64,000 nucleotides of DNA, taken from the NCBI GenBank assembly GCA_027922465.2, contig BQMF02000014.1, forward strand, positions 992,001-1,056,000. The letters are read 5' to 3'. A program made the translations under genes and the position numbers. Below the pieces are notes generated by a model. It ran no database searches. It saw nothing but the letters and a program-made list of their open reading frames with translations, and was not told where the DNA came from. Positions 12,987 through 22,356 of the stretch are shown here, in pieces (positions within the stretch are counted from its first letter, which is position 1; every line of letters starts with the position of its first letter). This DNA comes from Turritopsis dohrnii. Taxonomy: Eukaryota > Cnidaria > Hydrozoa > Anthoathecata > Oceaniidae.

Positions 12987-13129
12987 GCGTTGATAATTGA
13001 TAGTCTTGCACTTATCGGTCACCGTAGAATCGAGTCTGAATAATAATTAAAAAGGATACTGAAGCTGTGAAATTATAAGTTTTGTGTTTTGAAACGAATG
13101 TCTCGTGCATGTTTATTCTCACGTTCAAA

Positions 13130-13711
13130 ATGCCTAGGAATACATCAAAACCAAGACTTTCCAATTCTTGGGATAAATATTCTATTTCAGGTGTTATGAG
13201 CCATGGCAATGTTCACTTCGCTTTCTTCAAAACTCCTATAAAAACTAAAAATTTATCTCCGGAGCAGTTGCTTTCTCATCTTGCGACTCAAGGCTGTAAT
13301 AAACTTGGACTGGTGATTGACTTAACAGACAGTGATAAGTATTACGATCCTAACGAATTCGTAGCCTTAAATGTTGTTCATTATAAAATTAACTGTACTG
13401 GAATGTGTGTACCAGAAGAGGATATTGTAAAACATTTTGAAACTATAGTTTCTCGGTTTGTTAAAGAACACTCATATAAGAAAAAGACATTTGTTGGTGT
13501 ACACTGTATGAATGGAGTTAATCGAACGGGCTATCTAGTATGTAGATACCTTATGGACATGTTAAACTTTGATGTTGTTCGTGCAATCAATTGTTTCCAA
13601 GAGAAAAGGGGACATGATATTGAACATGACTGTATCAGGAATGCCTTGCTTTCACATGTACCGAATGCAAATATAAACAATACAGAAAAGAAACCCTGCT
13701 GTGTCATGTAA
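13130..13711 (+). CDS. DUSP11/PIR1-like RNA 5'-phosphatase family, intronless, with CaaX box
   Basis: A 193-residue protein in one exon. It belongs to the cysteine-phosphatase family of DUSP11 (PIR1) and the mRNA-capping triphosphatase domain, which remove phosphates from RNA 5' ends. Visible family blocks are W..Y near the N-terminus, LGLVIDLT..DKYYDP, and the signature VHCMNGVNRTGYLVCRYL. In the signature the nucleophile Cys is residue 126 and the Asn-Arg-Thr-Gly matches DUSP11 rather than protein phosphatases. ATG 13130 was chosen because the family similarity starts shortly after it; the frame is open a little further upstream, to a TTG at 13082. The protein stops after the catalytic domain, without the long Arg/Pro-rich tail of vertebrate DUSP11, and ends KKPCCVM, a CaaX prenylation signal. 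Lack of introns, unlike every neighbour, allows a retrocopy origin, but the frame is intact. Substrate (RNA or other) is inferred, not shown. Confidence 0.88.
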   Translation: MPRNTSKPRLSNSWDKYSISGVMSHGNVHFAFFKTPIKTKNLSPEQLLSHLATQGCNKLGLVIDLTDSDKYYDPNEFVALNVVHYKINCTGMCVPEEDIVKHFETIVSRFVKEHSYKKKTFVGVHCMNGVNRTGYLVCRYLMDMLNFDVVRAINCFQEKRGHDIEHDCIRNALLSHVPNANINNTEKKPCCVM

Positions 13712-13794
13712 AGATTGTATAGTGTAGTCTATTGATTATTATGTCTTTCTCTAGCAAATGATATTTTTTCATATTCTCACACAATTCAATCTTA

Positions 13795-14197
13795 GGGGTG
13801 ACGTCCATAATCACTCTTGCCATCATAGATAGCGGGAAAAGACCGTTATTTTTAAAACCCACCTACCCACCCCCATAACTATTTTGATAAATATAGACTC
13901 ACTTTCCTCTTTCAGTCTCCGCGGAAAAACCTTTGTAATAAAGGTCATACTCCGATTCCACTTTTGCTTATGACACAGAGCGGTCGATGAAAAAGATTGT
14001 GGAAAACAGGTGAGTGGTCGTTGAAGGGCAGCAAAGGAGGAATTCTTGTTTTAATTTTAAAGTTTAAGTGAAAATAATATTCTCAAAAACATTATTCTTA
14101 ATCTTGCCACGCACATAACTCTTCATGGGAAAACATACCTACCCAGTAACGGTCTTTTCATGTTATCTGTGGCAAGAGTGATTATGGACGTCACCCC
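13795..14197. mobile_element. MITE with about 50-bp inverted ends
   Basis: Left end GGGGTGACGTCCATAATCAC and right end are inverted copies (GTGATTATGGACGTCACCCC). The arms extend inward through CTCTTGCCA and the AAAAGACCGTTA block. There is no ORF. Flanks are TTA on the left and TTT on the right, so a target duplication is uncertain. It follows the phosphatase gene closely and may supply its 3' end. Confidence 0.8.
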
Positions 14198-14648
14198 TTT
14201 AACAAGTTATATAGATGTGACGGTTTTTAAAGAATCGCTTTTTCGCTTGTTATCCTTTTCCCATAAACTGTCACATATATATATAATTCCAGCAGGTAGC
14301 TCCCTTAATAATTCTGTTCTGAATGAAAGAAAATAACCGAAGATGGTGATCACAAAAATGTTATACTCACCACATATAACAATAATAAAAGCTTCTGTTT
14401 AGGCTTGATTGATAGTGCAGAATGTGTAATGTTACAGACAAGATGGTTTGGAGTATGCATTTAAAAAATTAGGAAGGCTGACTGGAATTATGAAAAATTG
14501 ATGGTGGTAGCTAGGTTAACTGTAACTGTATAGTTAATCCTGCTAGATTAATTTTAATAGCATCTGAATGGCAGGCTGTTTATTATTTATTTTTATTATT
14601 CATATTTGACTGATTTTTATTGAAAACCTTATATATATTAAAAATTAC

Positions 14649-14846
14649 AAAGATAATGAACTATCATGAGAAAAAGTGTGTCAGTCAGAGATAATCTCCA
14701 CGAAGGAGCCAGTCATTTTTTTACTTTGTTTGAACACTTTGTTTATAATTAACAGCTACTCGTTCCCAGATCATCTCTCAATTGTTCTTTCTACTGGCAT
14801 CAGCATAGTGCAACACTAAGCTCTTGTATAATAGTTCATTATCGTT
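14649..14846. mobile_element. MITE, family AAAGATAATGAACTAT (copy 1, complete)
   Basis: Starts AAAGATAATGAACTAT and ends ATAGTTCATTATCGTT. The core has AGATAATCTCCACGA, CTCGTTCCCAGATCAT and GACATCAGCATAG-like words. Related copies lie at 38006-38156 and 44593-44777. Confidence 0.75.
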
Positions 14847-14903
14847 AACTACCATATTTTCTTAGTTTAAATTCCTGGTCAATGCTGACCTTGAATATAT
14901 ATG

Positions 14904-15299
14904 CAGGGATTTTTCGAAGCTCTTTCCAACTATTGTTTACCGGTAGTTGAAACTCAATCTTGAATTGAGTTTAGAAACTCAATCATTCATTGTCAATTAA
15001 ACATTTTTTTGCTCTTTAATGCAGGACCACCATTGCTAAGGTAATTTTGAAATTTCCTTTGTTATATGCATTCATTTTTTCACCTTACCAAAAAATATAA
15101 AAACGAAAGTAGGACTTCTTTTCATGTTATTCAATGAAATTAAAAAGCATCTTAGTTTCCAACTCCCTACGCTTGCCTGTCATGGCAAGGCCTGTTTGTG
15201 GAGATTGAAATCTCTAAAATTGCGGAGCTTCCTGGACTGTTAAACTCAATCTTCTCTACGAAAAACGGTAGTAACCAAAAGTGCTTCGAAAAATCCCTG
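14904..15299. mobile_element. MITE, family CAGGGATTTTTC (copy 2)
   Basis: Same ends and same internal ACTCAAT/ATTGAGT words as the copy at 4166-4525. It is flanked by ATATG on both sides. Confidence 0.85.
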
Positions 15300-15771
15300 A
15301 TATGCAAACCATTTCACTAACATGATAATTTGTAAAAGGGGAAAGAATATTCTATTCTATTCAATTGTGGTTGTGCTTTGCTTACTTGTATATATAAATA
15401 TACAAATTGCTGTTTAATGTACATATCTATTTTTATGCTTTTTAAGGGTATGATTTGAGGGTATGATTGTGTAGACAACTGTTTGCTATTTTCTTTCTCA
15501 TCTTTTTATATTTGTAAATTAAAGTGTCTGTGGGATTGCACTATGTCAGTCATGGTTGGATTGTGCTCTAGAAAGTATTTTATAAATCATTTGATGTTTT
15601 AAATCTCTTGTAAAAGTCATTCAACATTCAAGAGTTTCTTTGATCTCAGATTAAAATTCGCGAAAACAGCATATATAAGAAGTGACAGATCTTGCTTTTG
15701 AATAAAAGTTTATAAAAATTTTGGAATTAAACTCTATAATCTAACTGGCTATTGTTATTTGTTTCTCCTAG

Positions 15772-18700
15772 ATGATATTGTATAAATCAGGCCTAGTTGC
15801 TGCTGTTATTATTCACATCATTGCATGTTTTTGTTTCTACTTTGGCTTTGCACCACTATCATTTTCAAACACAAATAAAAGAGGACAAAATAACAATTTA
15901 GTGAACGTCCAATTGAAATATACTCATCTTGTTGTCATTATAATTGATGCATTACGAACAGACTTTTTGTTACACAAATCAAAGTGGCATTCAAAAATGC
16001 CATTTTTGCAAGAGCAAATTGCTGCAAGAAATACATATAGGTGGGTGTTGTCAACTTAAATCTTTTTGTTTGGTCCATGTATATGTCACAACGTGTGCAT
16101 ATAGTAATAACTTCCTTTTATTCTAGTTTCCAAGCAAGGACTAAGCCACCAACTGTTACAATGCCAAGGTTGAAGGTTATGTTCATTATAATTTTCCTTT
16201 GTATAGAATGGAGTTGCTGATACATTAAATAAAGTTGTTAATCATGTTTACCACATTGTTTATCAAATCTAGTATTGAATATTCATCATGAAAACAGATT
16301 GGAAGAGATTAGGTTTTTTACTGTTAAGAGAGCATTATTTATTTGTGTCCTAAAAAAGCAAGGAAAAATGAGGAATATAATCAGTTGGCAATTAGTTAAA
16401 AAAAATCTCTGTGAAGGAGTGCATTTCTATAGAAATATAGCACAAATTCAATAAAAATGCTCTCCATCACAGTGGCTTTTTGACGAGTTTCCCCACTGGG
16501 TATTGATAAAAGTTAACAGTATTTACCAGCCTCACATTGTTAACTGTATTTATTTAGGCCTTCACTTCAGGTGTAATACCTGGATTTAATGACCTCATGC
16601 TGAATGCAGCATCAATCTCCTTCAATGAAGATAATTTTGTTTCTAACTTTCATTCTGCTGGGCATCAAGTAGTGTTTTATGGCGATGATACTTGGTTGAA
16701 ACTGTTTCCGAACCATTTCGTCCGATATGAAGGAACGCATTCCTTCTTTGTTCACGACTTTACAGAGGTGAGAATCCCATCATACCAATCATATGTACTG
16801 CAGGAAAATTAAAACAACACAAAAGGAAAGACATGAAATTCATCATAGATTGCATGACAATCATGCATGACAGTCATGCCTAAAACCTATGATTCTACCT
16901 ATGGTTGAAACAGGAACAAGTTGCTGCTTGGCTCAAAACTTTATAACTTATCACTTTTTTTTTTCCTTTTTGGTTATTAAGGCTTTTTGATGGATTGGTG
17001 TCAGCCAATACCCTAACCACGTTGAAAAAAAATCCTGTATTAATCTTGTTTAAGTTTGTTTTCAGGTTGACGATAATGTTACTAGAAACGTACTAGTTGA
17101 ACTTAAGAGGAAAGACTGGGATGTAATGCTGTTACATTACCTTGGACTTGATCATATCGGACATGCTGATGGTCCCAACAGTCTTCACATTCCTGATAAA
17201 CTTTCTGAAATGGATAATATCATACAGAAAGTATTTACTCATATGGTGGTACGGGATACGCAGTTTAACAGTTCCACCTTATTGTTGATCTGCGGTGATC
17301 ACGGAATGAGTGATGCTGGTAGCCATGGTGGAGCTTCAGTCCAGGAAATATTTACGCCAGCTGTTTTTATGGATACTAAAATGAAAGGTAAACAGTCAAC
17401 AAATGGAAAATCTCATTAAATTGTATTTTTTTACGTAATGTATCTCCTGATGTAAGAGTTGTGTTGGAATGATTTTCCTTCATTGACTTTATATAGGGCA
17501 AGCTTTTGAAAATGAGACAATTGAGCAAGTAGATTTAGCTGCTACGATATCGGTTTTGTTTGGCCTTTCCATACCATCATCGAGGTTTGTTAATTTAGAG
17601 AATTGTGAAGTGTTCACTTCTGCATCTTCTACATTGAGATGTAAAAAGAATGCTTTGCAACCTACTAAACCTACTAACTTTTTTTTAAAATTTTTTTAAA
17701 TCACTCGCCCTACTCTAGGCCGAAGCCACTACAAGGAGTGGGGCTACATATTCCGGATGTTCATCATAGCGTTAATCTCCCTGACTAGCCTTTATTTCCC
17801 TCGAAATACATCAAGGAATCGAGCTAGTTGCAGTACCTCCAGGAGTCGTGACTTTTTCAACACCCGACCTCAGTGGGGTTTGAACCCTCAATATTGTGTT
17901 AGTAAGCTCAATGCTTTGAACACTAAGCCACTACTGCATGAAAAATATGTAAATATGTATGACCTACAAAGTGTTTCTTTTAATGTTCATTCAAATCTTT
18001 CAGGCGTTATCAAACGACCGCATATGAACGGGATGGTATTTTAACTTTTGTTTCCTATAGTTATGCCAAAAGATTTTTGATGTTTTAATGAGCTTTGTAA
18101 TTACAAGACAGCAACAATGGAGCAACAATGAGTACAGTGCTGCTTGTATATGAAAGAGATGTACAGTCGCCTCTCCACAACTTGAACACTCGATTTCTAG
18201 ATTTGAATACCCTGGACACAATCATGAGTGTAGTTTCTACCAATTTCAACTCGAACTCATCGAGAACTCGAACTCCTGGAGAACTTGAACTCTGGAGAAC
18301 TCGAACTCTGGAGAACTCGAACTCTGGAGAACTCGAACTCTGGAGGACTCGAACTATGGAGAACTCGAACTTCTCGAGAACTCGAACTCTGGAGAACTCG
18401 AACTCTGGAGGACTCGAACTATGGAGAACTCGAACTTCTCGAGAACTCGAACTCTGGAGAACTCGAACTCTGGAGGACTCGAACTATGGAGAACTCGAAC
18501 TTCTCGAGAACTCGAACTCTGGAGAACTCGAACTCTGGAGGACTCGAACTATGGAGAACTCGAACTCCTCGAGAACTCGAACTCTGGAGAACTCGAACTC
18601 TGGAGGACTCGAACTCTGGAGAACTCGAACTTCTCGAGAACTCGAACTCCTCGAGATCTTGAACTATTATACCGGTCCTGTGAGAGTTCCAGTTTTCGAG

Positions 18701-21700
18701 AGTCAACTGTACTTCTGTCACCTTCATATCCAGACTCCAATTGTTCTAATAGTAACAGGTTGAAATTCAATCAGTAAGATACTTTGTCGAAAAATCACTG
18801 CGATGGAGTATTTTTCAATGAAAATGCTTTCCATTGCAGTGATTTTTTTTTATGATTTTGCCCACAGGGCCAGCTGTCAGTCGTACTTCTTTCTAAATAC
18901 TGTACAACACCAAAGTAACGAAAACGCGTTTAACATGATGCGCATATTTCAATTGTTCTAATGTACTACTGCCTAATCTAATAATAGGTAAATGGAGAAT
19001 GGATATACACGGCTAATGAGCCCGTGGAAACGCGTTTAGTTAATCCGTGATTTATCGCCGGGTAAGTGTGAGCATGCGTGTTGAGATATTGATCATTAAT
19101 CTTTAGTGTTGGTCGATTCATTCCGGAATTTTACTCGATGTACCATGAGAACGAACAGCTTCGTATTCAACAAGTGACAGCCTGCCAATTAAGCTTCCTG
19201 CTTCCTTCAAATGCGGAACTAGAACGTATTTGCAAAGGAGACATTGCGTTTACCGCGGCTGAGAAGACACTGAAGGAAGCTTGCTCAATGTTACAAAACG
19301 CTAACTCAGAACACAATACATACCTCATGGTTGCTTCAATCATTTTCATGGTTACATCTACTCTGGGTATTTATCACGTGCAAAAACAAATCCCTTCTAA
19401 AAGGTCTATTTCATCCTCGGCTACCGTACGAACGTCTCAAAAAGGTTTAGCTGACGTCATCATTTATTTTGATAAACTTTGTGTGCTAGCGTCTCTAGTC
19501 ACTGTCGCATCCACCAGTTTCATCGAAGAAGAACATTACGCGTGGTATTATTTTCTTTCAACACATCTTCTGTTGCTCTTCCTCCAATCAAAACAATCAG
19601 GCATCAAAGAAAACATACACTCGTTCGTTGTTTTAGCGCTTTCAGTACGTCTTGCACGCACGTGGAACAGTACCGGTGTGAAATGGCTTTTTACCGAAAG
19701 CATCGTGAAGTGGTTTCACCGAAAGGAGATGACGATGGAGTTGTGTGCACTTAATTTTGTGTTATGTTGTCTTGTGTTTTTGGTTTACTTGAAGGAAGAG
19801 AAGAAATTAGCGGGAAAACTTTACTTGACGCTTGCTTTTTTGCTGTTTATTTGTTACCGAGTATCTATGAACTATGGGACTAATTCCGTGTATACTGTCA
19901 CCATCGCACGTGTTATTTACATGCAGTTGTGTTTTGGTTTTCTACTGTTCAAGCTCACCGTGGTGGAGAACATCAGGACGCTTTCCTTATTGATTTGCAT
20001 GCTCTTTCTGCGTTCGGACAATTTATCATGGTTTTCCCTCATCGTGTTCATTGAACTTGTCGTGTGGGGAAAGGCTTTCAGTCGGTAGGTGCATTTTTTT
20101 TTCATCCGTGGACATACTGCTTAAGATTTGTACTTTAAATCATTGTCTGAAATCAGTCTGTGAGTGTGTTCATCTAATAATGAAACCTTTCAATGAAACC
20201 TAAACTATTTGTTGGCTAAATCATGAAAGAACAAAAATGTTGTTTCTAAACCTAATCACCCAAACAAATTTTACAGAGTTTACACCATGAAGTTTTGTGT
20301 TATTTATATTCAGCAGTAGTATCACCAATAATTCTTTCAGTGTAGTTCTTAGTTAAACTTCTCCTCCTTACGTGTTGCTCTTCATCAAGTAATGATATTT
20401 GTATTCATTTGCTTGTTAAATCAGAAACCAACGTTAAAAATTCACTACGACGAAGAGCCTTTTCATTGCAATTCTATGTATATTTCTATAGAAATTTTAT
20501 TCTATTTTTTAGTTCGTTTGACCACTGCTTGGCAGCAGATTGGAGATTGTGTTGGTTCATTGTCATGCTCTGTAAATTCACGTACTTTTCTCAAGGAAAT
20601 TCAAACAGCTTAGCGACGATCGACATTTCGTCAGGAATGGTCGGTTTCTACACGTACCATCCCATCGTCGCGAATATTCTGACGTATATATCGACATATT
20701 GCAGCCAGATTTTCTGGATAAGCAGTTTTGTTGATCACGCTAAACAAAAAAGGTAAAGGTTTTTCCGATTATCTCAATTATGACTTTCCATAGGATGTTT
20801 TAACAGAAATTTCGTAGCAAACCCAATATTCCAAAACTAAAATATTCGCCATTTAAGTTTAAATAAAAAAACACTTACACGTTTTTTTAAAGCAATACGT
20901 TTATAAACAACACTAGTAAATTTTCTCAAAAAGTTAAGCAACAGTACTACCAGAATCTTAAATAAATTAGCAACATGAAATTTTAAAATGATGCAGCACT
21001 AGCATAGCCACAGTACATTTCTTAAAATCATTCCACATAAGGTTACACTAGTTAGCAGTCCTACACTTTGTACTTAGATACTTAAACGTACACAAAGGTT
21101 TTCAAGACTGGAAATGCATATTTTTTTCAATTACTGCTCAGCAACGACATTAAGCAACATTACTACCAAGGTCTGACCTTAGTTGTTTATGAAAAAGCCG
21201 TGTATCATTTCTTGGGCAAGAACTTTTCGGCTTACGTCATCATCAGAGCTGCTTATATTAAAATGTACAAGTGTAGGTTATAAAAGACGTCTTTATAATG
21301 TTGAGTTATTACAAACTATTGTGCATTTAGTTCGCCTAGGAATAAATAGAAATGGACTGCCAAAAGACGTAAAAGAATCGACAACTTTAGATATTTTTAA
21401 AAATAGAGTTAAAAATTTGCCTATTAGTTTTTGCGCTTGTCCTTATTGTAAATCCTGAACGGATATCACTGTTGGTTTTTATTAGCTACTTTTGTATCTA
21501 TTTTTGGGCCTAACCCTATTATGACCAACATTTAATAAATCAATAATAATAAAAAAGATTGTAAACGAACCCAGGCCTGGTTAGTGCATTTAATCTCGTT
21601 TTCGTGCATCTAGCCTCGTTTTTGTGCTAGATGCTTGATATTGAAAACGAAGTTTGAAAGCGTGGAGATATGCAATTTCGTCCCCAGGGCTTCTCACATT

Positions 21701-21992
21701 TTCGTCATACTGGATAACGGCGAAGATTAGCCATCCTGCACGTAGTTCTGATACACACAGGTTACTTTAAACACCATATCTTTATTGTAGATTACCAATT
21801 GGACGATACCTGGAAATCGTTTCCAAGGTGACGATATATCAAGGCATTCATAATATTTTATTGTCGTGTATGGTGTATATGAATCGATATCATCTCTTCA
21901 TATGGAGTGTGTTTGCACCGAAATACTTGTATACGTTAGCAAATTCTTTGTTTATAGCTATTTTGCATCTGTTTATTTTAGTGTTGTTGTAA
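15772..21992 (+). CDS. PIGG: GPI ethanolamine phosphate transferase 2 (PIG-G)
   Basis: ER membrane enzyme that adds ethanolamine phosphate to the second mannose of the GPI anchor precursor; alkaline-phosphatase-superfamily fold. Eight exons join in phase: 15772-16040, 16127-16175, 16558-16767, 17066-17387, 17497-17584, 19107-20084, 20513-20752 and 21791-21992 (785 residues). An N-terminal hydrophobic segment (about 8-30) acts as signal anchor. The metal/catalytic blocks are VVIIIDALR (Asp59), TKPPTVTMPR (about 95-104, with the expected catalytic Thr), VFYGDDTW, HYLGLDHIGH and CGDHGM. The 978-nt exon encodes several membrane spans and SFIEEEHYAWYYF. The next exon has the PIGG block FSQGNSNSLATIDIS, and the last exon RYHLFIWSVFAPKYLY before the stop. 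It is shorter than vertebrate PIGG (about 980 residues), mainly in the variable loops. Introns hold a MITE (16380), SINE (17670), minisatellite MITE (18164), a second MITE (18770) and a LINE tail (21183). Confidence 0.95.
16380..16500. mobile_element. MITE, CCCAGTGGGC family (copy 1)
   Basis: Decayed left end, GAGTGCATTTCTATAGAAAT centre-left block, then ATAAAAATGCTC, CACAGTGGC and terminal CCCACTGGG followed by TA. In a PIGG intron. Confidence 0.8.
17670..17940 (-). mobile_element. tRNA-derived SINE, second family (minus orientation)
   Basis: Read on the minus strand, it starts AGTGGCTTAGTG (A-box-like) and has the B box GGGTTCAAACCCC about 50 bp later. A body of about 170 bp ends in an A-rich tail (T-rich on the plus strand, 17679-17700). 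Its body differs from the SINE at 12611. It lies in a PIGG intron. Confidence 0.75.
18164..18709. mobile_element. Pogo/Tigger-like MITE with an internal minisatellite
   Basis: Left end CAGTCGCCTCTCCAC and right end GAGAGTCAACTG are inverted and both are flanked by TA. This matches the pogo-type Tc1/mariner pattern. The interior 18245-18660 is a tandem array of a 16-bp word (CTCGAACTCTGGAGAA) arranged in a 65-bp higher-order repeat; the variant GAACTATGGA recurs at 18351, 18416, 18481 and 18546. The long ORFs across it are by-products of the stop-free repeat. In a PIGG intron. Confidence 0.8.
18770..18869. mobile_element. MITE, CCCAGTGGGC family (copy 2)
   Basis: AAAAATCACTGCGATGGAG pairs with CCATTGCAGTGATTTTT as a hairpin, with GCCCACAGGG at the right end. 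In a PIGG intron. Confidence 0.8.
21183..21560 (+). mobile_element. LINE 3' end fragment
   Basis: An ORF tail (to 21458) with GLPKDVKESTTLDIFKNRVKN resembles the extreme C-terminus of LINE reverse transcriptases (LP.D.R.A.SL..FK..L). It is followed by a short 3' UTR ending in AATAAATCAATAATAATAAAA. In the last PIGG intron. Confidence 0.6.
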
Positions 21993-22237
21993 ATAACGAG
22001 ATTACTAGAGTGACAGTTTTGGCAATGTCTTGATTTTTCATACATTTTTTTCTCCTTTCTTTTAAGTATGTATTTACTACGCTCACCCGCTTGTAACGTA
22101 CAACGGAGAACCAAAGTATCTTTCATGCCTTGACCATCCGAAAAGCTATAGAGTGAACCTTGAAAACTAATTTGGATAGTTAAGACTCGAAGCTTTGTCT
22201 CGTTTTTTCAATTGATCAAACGCTTTCGTAAAGACTA

Positions 22238-22356
22238 CCCAGTGGGAAAAATCGTCAAAGACCACTGCGGTGAAGAGCATTTCTATTGAAATAGTGTGTA
22301 TATTTCTATAGAAATGCTCTTCACCGCAGTGATTTTTCAACAAATTTGCCCATTGT
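22238..22356. mobile_element. MITE, CCCAGTGGGC family (copy 3, near-perfect hairpin)
   Basis: CCCAGTGGGAAAAATCGTC, then CACTGCGGTGAAGAGCATTT, a short loop, and the exact reverse complement AAATGCTCTTCACCGCAGTG, ending TTTGCCCATTG. This is the best preserved hairpin in the window. Confidence 0.9.

Noticed and set aside
18245..18660. A CRISPR-like repeat array
   Set aside because: The units are contiguous with no unique spacers, the setting is eukaryotic, and the ends are those of a transposon.
18128..18777. Several overlapping ORFs of 100-211 codons with ELELWRTRT-type repeats on both strands
   Set aside because: They arise only because the 16-bp repeat has no stop codon in several frames. 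They lie in a PIGG intron and have no start context or conservation.
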